A stretch of DNA of 46,191 nucleotides from contig LARD01000023.1 in the NCBI GenBank assembly GCA_000980375.1, positions 1-46,191 of the forward strand. The letters are read 5' to 3'. The DNA comes from Clostridium sp. K4410.MGS-306 (GTDB taxonomy: Bacteria > Cyanobacteriota > Vampirovibrionia > Gastranaerophilales > Gastranaerophilaceae). Under the pieces are notes generated by a model. It worked only from the letters and a program-made list of their open reading frames with translations. It made no database searches and was not told the DNA's origin. A program made the position numbers and the translations under genes. Positions 29,041 to 36,988 of this stretch are shown piece by piece (position 1 is the first letter of the stretch; each line of letters opens with the position of its first letter).

Positions 29041-29826
29041 TTACCCGTCAAATAAATACCATCCTCCATAGCCTACCACACTAGCATCGTCGTGGTTTTT
29101 TGCTGCACTGTTTGCGAGTTTTACTCTTTTAAGAGAATAACCTCTGGATACAGCGAATTCTGTGAGCGCCATTATTGCTTTACTGCCGCAAGCCTGAGAA
29201 GGTAGAAGGTTTTTTATATCACCGCTTTCAATTAATCTTGCAGTGTATTCATCAAGTTTTTCGGCAATTTCTCTGGGATAATAATGACTGAGATCAGATG
29301 ATACAATAAAAGCGTTTGTCTTCTCGTCAAAATAATTTTCTATTATTTTTTGCAATACACAATGTTTGCGTACGTTATACACTATGGGAATTATTCTCGC
29401 TTCTGGCAGAAGTTTTTGGATAAAAGGAAGCAGAACCTCGATTCCGTATTCTTTCTCAAAAGCTGCGTTATCAATAAAAACTTCGGGGAAGTTTAAAAGA
29501 CTGTTATTAAGCAAACTATTTACGCTTATTTGCCCGAGCGGGGTTGAAAATTTTAGTGTATTACAAATAACAATACCCTTAATCTCCATATAATGAGCAG
29601 GTGCAAGTATAAAAATGTTTTTCAAATGCCTGTCTAGGTATTTGAATGTATCAGCCGCAAGCTGGCCGCAATAAAAATAACCAGAATGCGGTACAATCAG
29701 CCCGCGAGCTTTGACAGCTGTCTCAAAATGCGTGTTGTGAAGCATTTTTTCTAATTGGTTTTCAAGCTCTACCGTGTCTTTAGGGTAAAATTTGCCGTCA
29801 AAATCAGGATTTTTAATTGTTAGCAT
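29041..29826 (-). CDS. amrB: MEMO1 / AmmeMemoRadiSam system protein B
   Basis: A 261-residue member of the MEMO family, related to class III extradiol dioxygenases. VPHSGYFYCGQ (His47), LAPAHY (His78), SSDLSHYY (His181) and QACGSKA (Cys213) are the conserved metal-site and pocket motifs. Family knowledge: in bacteria AmrB is often encoded with an AMMECR1 protein and a radical SAM protein; neither neighbour is present here, so this is an orphan copy. The biochemical role is not settled. GAGGAG lies 8 bases before the ATG. Confidence 0.88.
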   Translation of the reverse strand: MLTIKNPDFDGKFYPKDTVELENQLEKMLHNTHFETAVKARGLIVPHSGYFYCGQLAADTFKYLDRHLKNIFILAPAHYMEIKGIVICNTLKFSTPLGQISVNSLLNNSLLNFPEVFIDNAAFEKEYGIEVLLPFIQKLLPEARIIPIVYNVRKHCVLQKIIENYFDEKTNAFIVSSDLSHYYPREIAEKLDEYTARLIESGDIKNLLPSQACGSKAIMALTEFAVSRGYSLKRVKLANSAAKNHDDASVVGYGGWYLFDG

Positions 29827-29876
29827 TCAATGCTCCTCACATATTTTACAATGGGATTATAAGCCACATTTTATTT

Positions 29877-29885
29877 TGTTATAAT
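29877..29885 (+). promoter_or_regulatory. Extended -10 promoter of the GNAT gene
   Basis: TGT followed by a perfect TATAAT (29880-29885) gives an extended -10 element 32 bases before the GNAT start. No good -35 box is visible, as is common for extended -10 promoters. Confidence 0.55.
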
Positions 29886-29917
29886 AGCCTTACAGACAAT
29901 TCAGAAAGAGGGTTTTA

Positions 29918-30502
29918 ATGTTAAAGCTTGAGCCTGTTGAGATTCAAAATTTTAAAGATGTATATGAAGATATGCTTGAACAGTTTCCTGCATGTGAAAT
30001 GAAAGACTATAACACCTTTATTAATCTTTTTGAACAGGGGCAGTATAAACTTTTGAGCGTTGTAGACGATAATGTGCGCATAGGTTATTTGCTCCTTTAT
30101 GAATCTTCTGTGGAAAATGTTTTGTGGCTCGATTACATTGCCGTGTTCAGGCAATACCAATCTAAGGGATACGGCCATATGGTTTTTGAAAATTTGATAA
30201 ATCAATTTAATACTTACAAAGGTATTTATCTTGAGGTTGAAAAAGCGGATGAATCTGTTATTAATACAATCAGGAGAATAAAGTTTTATAAATCACTTGG
30301 TGCAAAAAAACTGGATATAAATTATTTTTATCCTAACAAGGACGGGTGTATTGAATTGGATTTATATTTTCTTCCGTTTTGCAAAGCAGAATTGCCTTTA
30401 AAAGAAGTCTCTTTTCGGGTAATTAAAGACGTATTCAATGCCTTGCACAAGGAATTGAGGCATATTGATAACGTATATTGCAAGATAACAGGACAATACT
30501 AG
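29918..30502 (+). CDS. GNAT family N-acetyltransferase
   Basis: A 194-residue acetyl-CoA-dependent acyltransferase. The core is visible as YLLLYESS (strand beta4), LDYIAVFRQYQSKGYGHMVF (residues 71-90) with the acetyl-CoA binding loop QSKGYG at 81-86, and FYKSLGAKKL near residue 130. About 50 residues at the C-terminus are outside the fold. The substrate (an amine of a small molecule or protein) cannot be told. Its stop overlaps the stop of the convergent histidine kinase gene by 4 bases. Confidence 0.88.
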   Translation: MLKLEPVEIQNFKDVYEDMLEQFPACEMKDYNTFINLFEQGQYKLLSVVDDNVRIGYLLLYESSVENVLWLDYIAVFRQYQSKGYGHMVFENLINQFNTYKGIYLEVEKADESVINTIRRIKFYKSLGAKKLDINYFYPNKDGCIELDLYFLPFCKAELPLKEVSFRVIKDVFNALHKELRHIDNVYCKITGQY

Positions 30503-32151
30503 TAAGTTGTTTTGCTTTGTGATTTTTCTTCTTTAAATACGCGAGGTACCGTAAAACCGAATATACATGTTTGGTTTTCAAAACTTTGTGCTCTCATTTG
30601 ACCGTTATGTTTTGTGATAATCTTTTTAGAAAGATAAAGGCCAAGTCCTGTACTGGCTTTTTCAAATTTTGCATTTACATTTGTTTTAAACTTTTCAAAT
30701 ATTTCAGCCAGTTTTTCCTGTGGAATAAAATGGCTGTTGTTTGTCACGTCAAATGATACGTTTTCATCAACTTCTTTTAAATTGATAACAATATTGGTAT
30801 TTTCAAAACCATAAGTAATAGCGTTGGCAATAAGGTTGATCATTGCTCTTTTAAGCTGTAATTTATCTGCTGTTACCATATTATCTTTTAAAGAAGATTC
30901 TAAAACCAGATTTTGGTTTTTTGTATATGCAAGCATAGAAAGTTCTTGTATAGTTGTTTTAACAAGATCTTCGTAGTCAAATGTTTGTGGCTCAAGGATA
31001 ATTGATTGGATTTCTGACTTGTATGCTGCAATCAATGTTGATATCATATTTTTCATATAAACGTTAGAGTTTTTAGAATGTTGTATAATCTCTCTTTGGT
31101 CGTCATTCAGCTTGCCCAGCGTTTCTTTAAGAAGAATATCCATAGCTGTTATTTGTGCGTTAGTGGGTGTTTTTAAATCGTGCGTAATTGTCGACATCAA
31201 AATTCTTTCTTGTTCTTCTCTTCTTTTTTCACTGTCGATATTTTTAACAATTACAATAATACCTATAATGTCATTATTTATATCAAGGATTGGTGACTTT
31301 GTTACTTCATACCAAACAGGTGTATTTGTGTAGGTACTGCTTTGTACTTCGATGATAAGTGCCTGCTTGGTTTTTATGACTTGTTCATCTTCTTGTTTTA
31401 TTTTTTCAGCATTGTTCTCCACATATATGTTTGTTGAAGGCAAGCCTATCAGTTTTTCTCTTGAGATACCTATGTTTTTTTCTACCCGGCTGTTGCAGGT
31501 TATTACCCTGCCTTCCAAATCTTTCATATAAAGCATAAATGGAATGTTATCCAAAATACTGTTCAACTGTGCGTTTTGAATTAGTATTCTTTCTTTTAGC
31601 TGTTCCACCGTGGTTACGTCACGCAAAATACCAAGCACACCTGATATTTCATCTTTTTTAACAATTGGAGCAAGCAGACTGTCATAGATTTTTGTTTCTC
31701 CATTAAACATTTGTTTTTCGATTTTATATGACACTATTCCTGCATTATCAATAACTTTTTTGTCATAAGAACGTATTGTATCTGCTGTTTCTTTGGAATA
31801 AAAATCAAAGTCAGTTTTTTTTGCAATGCTGCTTTCATTGTCTATGCATAGCATTTTTTTCATAACAGGATTGCAATCAATATATCGCAAATCGCTGTCT
31901 TTCATATAAATTAAATCAGGGCAATTCATAAAAATAGAATTCAGCAGATCTGATTGGTTTTTATATTTAACTGCAAGTTTTTTGTATAAATGTCTTTTTT
32001 CAACAAGAGAGTGAATAAGAAACACAAACAATATTATCAGGCAGCCGTATTTTACTGATAAATGAATCTCTGGCTCTATAACAGTCCAACAGATAAAAAG
32101 GGCAAATAATACATAAAACAAAATTTGCCTGTATATTTTTTTCCTAATCAA
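30499..32151 (-). CDS. Membrane-bound PAS sensor histidine kinase
   Basis: 550 residues. Two N-terminal membrane segments (about residues 9-26 and 32-48) with almost no external loop are followed by two PAS domains (about 65-180 and 190-310), a HisKA domain with phospho-acceptor His324 in STITHDLKTP, and an ATPase domain (N box LKRAMINLIANAITYG; G box ASTGLGLYLSKKI). The usual DxGxG of the G1 box is changed to a TNNSHFIP form, seen in other kinases. The lack of a periplasmic domain suggests an internal or membrane signal. TTG start with AGGAG 6 bases before it. It follows its response regulator by 9 bases. Confidence 0.93.
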   Translation of the reverse strand: MIRKKIYRQILFYVLFALFICWTVIEPEIHLSVKYGCLIILFVFLIHSLVEKRHLYKKLAVKYKNQSDLLNSIFMNCPDLIYMKDSDLRYIDCNPVMKKMLCIDNESSIAKKTDFDFYSKETADTIRSYDKKVIDNAGIVSYKIEKQMFNGETKIYDSLLAPIVKKDEISGVLGILRDVTTVEQLKERILIQNAQLNSILDNIPFMLYMKDLEGRVITCNSRVEKNIGISREKLIGLPSTNIYVENNAEKIKQEDEQVIKTKQALIIEVQSSTYTNTPVWYEVTKSPILDINNDIIGIIVIVKNIDSEKRREEQERILMSTITHDLKTPTNAQITAMDILLKETLGKLNDDQREIIQHSKNSNVYMKNMISTLIAAYKSEIQSIILEPQTFDYEDLVKTTIQELSMLAYTKNQNLVLESSLKDNMVTADKLQLKRAMINLIANAITYGFENTNIVINLKEVDENVSFDVTNNSHFIPQEKLAEIFEKFKTNVNAKFEKASTGLGLYLSKKIITKHNGQMRAQSFENQTCIFGFTVPRVFKEEKSQSKTTY

Positions 32152-32160
32152 AATAAACTC

Positions 32161-32835
32161 CTAATCTACAATTCTTGTTCTTATTGCTTTTACAGCTGCT
32201 TGTACTCTGTCAGAGACTGATAACTTGTTCAAGATATTTCCCACATGAGCTTTTGCTGTGTGCATGCTTATAAACATTTCTTCTGCTATTTCAGTATTGG
32301 ATTTGCCGTCAACTATGTATTTTAAGACCTCACGTTCTCTTTCTGTAAGTGAATTTATTACTTTTTTATCCTTATATAGATTTTTTAAATCTGTAGAACA
32401 CGGTTTTGGCGCAAAATCTTTTGCAACGTATGCAATTTTTGAATCAAGCCACAAATCTCCGTTTGCTACATCCATAATCACTGAATTTAGTTTTGATGAA
32501 TCTATATCCTTAAGGCAATAAGCACTTGCTCCATAGAATAATGCTGCCATTACTTCTTCGCTTTCATCGTGCGAGGTGAGAATCACCACTTTTGTTTCCG
32601 GATGTTGTTCTTTGATTATTTTTGTTGCCGCAACTCCGTTCATACCTGTTAAACCCAGATCCATAAGGACAACATCGGATGGGTGTTTGCTAAACACTTC
32701 TAAAAAAGTTTCTGCGTTCTCAAAATCACCTAAAACCTCAAAATTAGGCTCCTTTGTCAGGATGTGTATTAAAGATTTTCGGATTAACAGGTAGTCTTCG
32801 ACTACATAAATAGAAATTTTCTTGTCAATTGCCAA
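32161..32835 (-). CDS. NarL/FixJ-family response regulator
   Basis: 224 residues: a receiver domain with acidic pair Glu13/Asp14, phosphorylated Asp59 (VVLMDLGLTGMNG), Thr87/Ser88 and Lys109, then a LuxR-type helix-turn-helix (LTEREREVLKYIVDGKSNTEIAEEM...AKAHVGNIL, about 160-220). It is co-transcribed with the PAS histidine kinase downstream, so the pair is a complete two-component system. The start is TTG, with AAAGGAG ten bases upstream. It is divergent from the Spy-like gene. A palindrome at 32995-33012 in the shared gap is a candidate site. Confidence 0.93.
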   Translation of the reverse strand: MAIDKKISIYVVEDYLLIRKSLIHILTKEPNFEVLGDFENAETFLEVFSKHPSDVVLMDLGLTGMNGVAATKIIKEQHPETKVVILTSHDESEEVMAALFYGASAYCLKDIDSSKLNSVIMDVANGDLWLDSKIAYVAKDFAPKPCSTDLKNLYKDKKVINSLTEREREVLKYIVDGKSNTEIAEEMFISMHTAKAHVGNILNKLSVSDRVQAAVKAIRTRIVD

Positions 32836-32994
32836 CTTGAACTAACTCCTTTTCTTTAATATTAAGACCTTAGATAAAACTACTATAGTAATTCTCGGTG
32901 CTAAAATATATCACCCAGTTGTCTATATTTTTAAAAATCGGGATGATAACAGTGTACTGACAACACTTATTATTCTTTTTTAAACTTATTAATG

Positions 32995-33012
32995 TATTAC
33001 AAAGTTGTAATA
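32995..33012. promoter_or_regulatory. 8-2-8 perfect palindrome upstream of the Spy-like promoter
   Basis: TATTACAA-AG-TTGTAATA is perfectly symmetric. Its centre lies about 63 bases before the predicted start of the Spy-like transcript and 20 bases before the -35 box, a classical activator position. The adjacent NarL-type regulator is the obvious candidate to bind it, but that is inference. Confidence 0.55.
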
Positions 33013-33032
33013 AAAATCAAGTTTAAGGGCTA

Positions 33033-33060
33033 TTGACACATCTTAAAAGATTATTATACT
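33033..33060 (+). promoter_or_regulatory. Strong sigma-70 promoter of the Spy-like gene
   Basis: Perfect TTGACA (33033-33038), 16-base spacer, TATACT (33055-33060). Predicted start of transcription near 33067, giving a ~70-base leader before the ATG at 33136. The leader includes TTAAGAATCATTA at 33078-33090, which repeats the core of the rubrerythrin operator. Confidence 0.8.
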
Positions 33061-33135
33061 TGGTATATGTTATTTGGTTAAGAATCATTACACATAAATC
33101 CAAAAACTGTGTAAAACTTGAAAAAGGAGACAAAA

Positions 33136-33738
33136 ATGAAAAAAACATTGTTAACTACACTTATGGCGGGTACAATGGCACTTACATTGTCTGCATTATT
33201 TAGTGTTCCGGCTATGGCAGCTTGCCCTGTAAAAGCTCAAACACCATGTGCAAAAAAATGTGACAAACCTGCACCTCCTATGGAATGCAAAAAACCGATG
33301 AGTCCTGAAGAACGCGCTAAAATGAGAGAAGCAAGAAAAGCTGATTTTGAAGCAAGACTTCAACTTACCGAGTCACAAAAAGCACAACTTGAAAAAATTA
33401 AAGCAGATGAAAAGAAAGCTCTAGCTCCTTACAAAGAAAAAATAGCCAAAGAACGTGCAAAAATGAACGAACTCTTTGAAAAAGAAAGAGCAATAAGAAC
33501 AGAAAGCATGAAGAAATTTGAAGCTACATTGACAGCAGATCAAAAAGCTGAGCTTGAAAAAATCAAAGAAGAAATGAAAGCAGAAATGGAACAAATGGGG
33601 CCAAGAGGACCTCATCATCCTAAATTCGGTCCAAAACCGGTATGCCCTCCGGATTGTGGATGCAGCTGCCATGACGCAAAAGCAAAAGAACCAGCTGATT
33701 GCAACTGTCCTTGTCACAAAGCTCCTGCTAAAAAATAA
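33136..33738 (+). CDS. Exported Spy/LTxxQ-like helical protein with Cys/His-rich tail
   Basis: 200 residues with a Sec signal peptide (MKKTLL...VPAMA, cut before residue 29). The middle is a long charged helical region with two LTxxQ motifs (LTESQ 77-81, LTADQ 132-136), typical of periplasmic chaperone/metal-stress proteins of the Spy/CpxP type. The C-terminal 31 residues carry seven Cys and two His in two CxCxCH units (174-179 and 189-194). Four further Cys lie at 30, 38, 42 and 51. This suggests metal binding or disulfide chemistry outside the membrane. ATG 33136 has a strong AAGGAG site; the in-frame TTG at 33118 lies before it and is rejected. It is divergent from the two-component operon. 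Confidence 0.85.
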   Translation: MKKTLLTTLMAGTMALTLSALFSVPAMAACPVKAQTPCAKKCDKPAPPMECKKPMSPEERAKMREARKADFEARLQLTESQKAQLEKIKADEKKALAPYKEKIAKERAKMNELFEKERAIRTESMKKFEATLTADQKAELEKIKEEMKAEMEQMGPRGPHHPKFGPKPVCPPDCGCSCHDAKAKEPADCNCPCHKAPAKK

Positions 33739-33756
33739 TAAAATATTATAAAAGTT

Positions 33757-33789
33757 AAAGTGGTAAATCTTTTAAAGGTTTACCACTTT
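33757..33789. terminator. Terminator hairpin shared with the end of the DUF486 gene
   Basis: AAAGTGGTAAA (33757-33767) and TTTACCACTTT (33779-33789) form an 11-bp stem with T-rich flanks on the plus strand. The right arm contains the last codons and stop of the convergent DUF486 gene, so one element probably stops both transcripts. Confidence 0.75.
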
Positions 33790-34121
33790 TTAAATATAAA
33801 AAATACTGCCAGCACTATAAATAAAAAGCCGACAATGTAATTCCACTTCAATTCTTCTTTTAAATAAAATACAGAGAATAAACAAAACACAATAAGTGTA
33901 ATAACTTCCTGAATTGTTTTTAGGTGTGCTGCATCATAATAACCGTAACCGATTCTGTTTGCAGGAACCTGAAAACAATACTCAAAAAATGCAATGCCCC
34001 AGCTTATAAGTATAACAAGCCACAATGCTGTATTTTTATATTTCAAATGACCGTACCATGCAAATGTCATAAATACATTGGAGATAGTCAATAAAATTAT
34101 CGGCGTAAGTTGTCTGAACAT
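33780..34121 (-). CDS. DUF486 / DMT-superfamily small membrane protein
   Basis: 113 residues with four predicted membrane helices (about 4-24, 30-48, 65-82, 90-110). The motifs NVFMTFAWYGHLK at the start, ISWGIAFFEYCFQVPANRIGY and QEVITLIVFCLFSVFYLKEELKWNY match DUF486, a short branch of the drug/metabolite transporter superfamily. Family members may act as transporters, but no substrate is known. A longer frame to 34229 exists; I prefer ATG 34121, where the family begins. Its stop lies within the terminator arm. Confidence 0.82.
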   Translation of the reverse strand: MFRQLTPIILLTISNVFMTFAWYGHLKYKNTALWLVILISWGIAFFEYCFQVPANRIGYGYYDAAHLKTIQEVITLIVFCLFSVFYLKEELKWNYIVGFLFIVLAVFFIFKKW

Positions 34122-34206
34122 AAAATAATAATAGCAAAAAATCAAAAAATGAATTATACTGAGTTTAAAATTATGTGTGAAAAAATTGTGATAAGGAGTT
34201 CGGCTT

Positions 34207-34956
34207 ATGAAAGATATAAGAGAAATCAAAGACTATCAAATTGTGTTGCTTGGTATCATTATTGCCATTGGTGCTATTGTTTCAACATTCATATTTGCAC
34301 ATGCAATGGTTTCTTATCAAAAATTACAAAATCAAGCATTGAGTGTAACGGGCTCTGCTTCCAAAGAGATAAAATCAGATATTGCTGTATGGAAAGCTTA
34401 TTATGAAGTAAGAAGCAAAGATTTGAAATCAGGTTATACAAAAATCAATGCAGATAAAGCTGCGGTAAAAGATTTTCTTGTTGCAAACGGTATGAAAGAA
34501 GAGGATATTAAATTTACTCCTGTTTCTTCTTATCCGGTTTATAAAAAACTTTCAAACGGCTATGATTCAAATGATGTGGACGGCTACAGACTCTCTCAAA
34601 ACGTTCAGGTCTCCAATTCCGATGTTGATAAGGTTACAAAGATTTCCCAGGATGTTGTAAAACTTGTGGATAAAAACGTTGAAATCACTTCCAATACAGT
34701 AGATTACTTTGTTTCAAACCTTGATCAATTAAAAATTGAAATGCTGGCACAGGCAACAAAAGATGCAAAACAAAGAGCCGAAAGCATGGTGAAAAGCACA
34801 GGCTCTCACATAGGTGTTATGAATTCTGCTAAAATGGGTGTTTTCCAGATTGTGGCAAAAGATTCTACTGATGTTTCCGACTATGGCATATATAATACAA
34901 CTGCAAGAGATAAAAAAATCAATGCTGTTGTTAATGCAACTTTTACAATAAAATAA
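34207..34956 (+). CDS. SIMPL-domain (DUF541) membrane-anchored protein
   Basis: 249 residues: an N-terminal membrane anchor (about 12-34), then a SIMPL/DUF541 domain outside the cytoplasm. The pattern LSVTGSASKEIKSDIAVWKAYYEV, FTPVSSYPVY and the C-terminal INAVVNATFTIK follow the family. Members include periplasmic YggE of E. coli, linked to oxidative stress. ATAAGGAG precedes the start, and a TATACT at 34155-34160 may be the -10 box. It is divergent from the DUF486 gene and 4 bases before the panE-like gene, so the last two are co-transcribed. Confidence 0.88.
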   Translation: MKDIREIKDYQIVLLGIIIAIGAIVSTFIFAHAMVSYQKLQNQALSVTGSASKEIKSDIAVWKAYYEVRSKDLKSGYTKINADKAAVKDFLVANGMKEEDIKFTPVSSYPVYKKLSNGYDSNDVDGYRLSQNVQVSNSDVDKVTKISQDVVKLVDKNVEITSNTVDYFVSNLDQLKIEMLAQATKDAKQRAESMVKSTGSHIGVMNSAKMGVFQIVAKDSTDVSDYGIYNTTARDKKINAVVNATFTIK

Positions 34957-34960
34957 AGCT

Positions 34961-35884
34961 ATGAATAAGGTAAAAAATGTCATTATCTGCGGGCTTGGTG
35001 CAATCGGGACAATATATGCAGCCCGTTTTGCTGATGCCGGCAATATAAATCTTAAGATTTTACTCGATGAAGAGAGAATCGAAAAATATAAAACAAATCC
35101 TACTGTATTTAATAATAAGGAATACTCCTTTGACTATATAACAGGAGATTATTGCGGCTTTAATGCAGACCTGATAATTATTGCCACAAAAAATAGTGGA
35201 CTTATGGAGGCTGTTGACGCTGTTAAGAACTTTGTAAATGAGAATACCGTTTTTATTTCTCTTTTGAACGGTATATCAAGTGAAGATGTGATTGCGTCTG
35301 TTTATGGATTTGATAAGGTGCTTTATTCCTATTACATTGGACATACCAGCACAAGACAAGGCCGCAGTATTGTGCATGATGGCGTTTATAAGACGGTTTT
35401 TGGTGAAAAGGACAATCAACAGCTTTCTAAAAATGTATTAAAAATTAAGGAGTTTTTTGATTCAACAGGCATACCGTATGAAATACCTGTTGATATGGAT
35501 TATTCAAGGTGGTGGAAATTTCTTGTTAATGTAGGTTACAATCAGGCTTCTGCCGTGTTAAATGCTTCTTATGGTGTTTTTCAAAATAGTGAAAGAGCAA
35601 ACAATCTTGCAATTAACCTTATGCAAGAAGCTGCAGATTTGGCAAAAGCTATGGGGGTGAAAAACACACATCAGCTTATTGCTCAGGTACTTGATGTTAT
35701 CAAGACAATGTTGCCTGAAACCCGTACCTCTATGCTGCAGGATATAGATGCCAAAAGACAGACTGAAGTTGGTATTTTTGCCGGCTATATTGTAGAATCG
35801 GCAAAAAAATATTCAATACCTGTTCCTTATAACAAAGTTGTATTAGACATTATTAGTGCAATTGATGAAAAAAACGCCTTATAA
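34961..35884 (+). CDS. 2-dehydropantoate 2-reductase-like protein (ketopantoate reductase family)
   Basis: 307 residues. The Rossmann motif GLGAIG at residues 11-16, a NAD(P) domain with IATKNSG and LLNGISSED, and a helical C-terminal domain with SRWWKFLVNVGYNQASAVL (family Lys/Asn motif) place it in the ApbA/PanE family. PanE reduces ketopantoate to pantoate for coenzyme A synthesis; family members include other ketoacid reductases, so panE itself is not certain. No other pantothenate genes are nearby. It has only a weak ribosome site and follows the SIMPL gene by 4 bases. Confidence 0.85.
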   Translation: MNKVKNVIICGLGAIGTIYAARFADAGNINLKILLDEERIEKYKTNPTVFNNKEYSFDYITGDYCGFNADLIIIATKNSGLMEAVDAVKNFVNENTVFISLLNGISSEDVIASVYGFDKVLYSYYIGHTSTRQGRSIVHDGVYKTVFGEKDNQQLSKNVLKIKEFFDSTGIPYEIPVDMDYSRWWKFLVNVGYNQASAVLNASYGVFQNSERANNLAINLMQEAADLAKAMGVKNTHQLIAQVLDVIKTMLPETRTSMLQDIDAKRQTEVGIFAGYIVESAKKYSIPVPYNKVVLDIISAIDEKNAL

Positions 35885-35887
35885 AGT

Positions 35888-36139
35888 TTAATGTTTTTTA
35901 ATTTCCATTTGACCTGTGCTTTTGTCCAGAGTTATATCAACATTGTAGAGCTTTTCGAGCGCACCTCTTGTCATAAAGTATGTGTGATAAACTTTCTTTT
36001 TCAATTTATAGTAAACACAAATAAAACCTGCTACGCATAGTGTTATATTTATTGCAATAACCAGACTGAAACCTATAATCAGATATTTTTTTAATAAGGG
36101 TTTTAGTATATCTGCACATTCGAATGCTTTTTCTCCCAT
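35888..36139 (-). CDS. Small one-TM membrane protein downstream of the S24 repressor
   Basis: 83 residues with one clear membrane segment (about 20-43, LIIGFSLVIAINITLCVAGF) and a basic stretch just after it (YKLKKKVYHTYFMTRGALEKLY). No known family. GGAGG lies 4 bases before the ATG. It follows the S24-type repressor gene by 57 bases on the same strand and is probably co-transcribed with it. A role as anchor or sensor for that system is possible but unsupported. Confidence 0.65.
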   Translation of the reverse strand: MGEKAFECADILKPLLKKYLIIGFSLVIAINITLCVAGFICVYYKLKKKVYHTYFMTRGALEKLYNVDITLDKSTGQMEIKKH

Positions 36140-36196
36140 CGATCCTCCATAATAAAATTTACAATTATCACTTTTAACATAAGTATTATGCTAAAA

Positions 36197-36835
36197 TCAA
36201 TAGTTTGTCATTTCGTTGGCGATGGCTATTTTGTATATGTACTCCCCTATAATCTCTATTTCACCTGTCTGTACTTCTTGAGGCAAGATTATTTTTTCGT
36301 TGATTGCAACTAAATTATATTTTTCTTTATTAACAATATAAATTTTTCGTAACATCTTAATGCCAGCATAATTTATTAGATAAACATGCCCGCTTTGTAC
36401 TCTATTTAAATTTTTATCCACAGCAATATGTTCGTTTGGCAAGAACAAAGGATACATAGAATCGTCATTCATTGTATAAAATTCAATATTTTCGCCTGTT
36501 GGCAGTGAAATATTATTATCACAATTAAACCATCCTGCATTTGAGCCCACTGTTTTGTCAAAAGGCTCGCCTAGTCCGGCAACAAGCCAATCCATGCACA
36601 AAGAAGCTTCATCATATTGTGGAGGTGTGTCTTTTGTTACTATTCTCAATTTACCGTCAGGCTGTCTGACAATATTATCTTTCATTGCAAGCGCAACACG
36701 TACAGAGAGTTTTTGTTTTCCACCTTCAATACTGTTGACAGTAGTACAGGGGATGCCAATACTCTCTGAAAATTCATACTGAGACATGCCCAATGATTTT
36801 CTTATTTGTTTTATTCTGTCTTTGCCTTGTGACAT
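36197..36835 (-). CDS. HTH-S24 repressor (CI/LexA-like, self-cleaving type)
   Basis: 212 residues. Residues 5-57 form an XRE/Cro-type helix-turn-helix (RIKQIRKSLGMSQYEFSESIGIPCTTVNSIEGG). Residues ~110-205 form an S24 peptidase-like domain with the catalytic pair Ser126 (DDSMYPLF) and Lys160 (GIKML). A possible Ala-Gly cleavage site is at residues 86-87. The usual G before DSM is replaced, so self-cleavage needs testing. Family knowledge: such proteins repress prophage or stress genes and are inactivated after DNA damage. It is divergent from the Cys-rich small gene, and twin operators lie between them. No phage structural genes are nearby. Confidence 0.85.
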   Translation of the reverse strand: MSQGKDRIKQIRKSLGMSQYEFSESIGIPCTTVNSIEGGKQKLSVRVALAMKDNIVRQPDGKLRIVTKDTPPQYDEASLCMDWLVAGLGEPFDKTVGSNAGWFNCDNNISLPTGENIEFYTMNDDSMYPLFLPNEHIAVDKNLNRVQSGHVYLINYAGIKMLRKIYIVNKEKYNLVAINEKIILPQEVQTGEIEIIGEYIYKIAIANEMTNY

Positions 36836-36886
36836 CGTAATTTATTAGAACCGCAATTTCTAAATGTATATCCGTTTTAAAGCCTT

Positions 36887-36922
36887 AAGGAAAAAATCCT
36901 TGACAATAAGGAGAAAATCCTC
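36887..36922. promoter_or_regulatory. Twin operators AAGGA-n5-TCCT, 21 bp apart
   Basis: AAGGAAAAAATCCTT (36887-36901) and AAGGAGAAAATCCTC (36908-36922) are two dyads of the same design, centres 21 bp (two helical turns) apart. The first overlaps the -35 box of the divergent small gene and the second fills its spacer. This is the classic layout for cooperative binding of a CI-like repressor, here most likely the adjacent S24 protein. Confidence 0.75.
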
Positions 36923-36928
36923 TATTAT
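36900..36928 (+). promoter_or_regulatory. Sigma-70 promoter of the Cys-rich small gene
   Basis: Perfect TTGACA (36900-36905), 17-base spacer, TATTAT (36923-36928). It is covered by both operators, so the gene should be tightly repressed. Confidence 0.8.
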
Positions 36929-36988
36929 CATATAAGCTAATATATGTGTTTAGTTTAACATAAAATTTGATTATGTTAATTAACCACC

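Noticed and set aside
32881..32890. TACTATAGTA palindrome before the response-regulator gene
   Set aside because: Ten bases of AT-rich symmetry occur often by chance here and no promoter or second copy supports it.
33780..34229. 149-codon version of the DUF486 gene
   Set aside because: The first 36 residues are outside the family and the frame would overlap the divergent SIMPL gene start.
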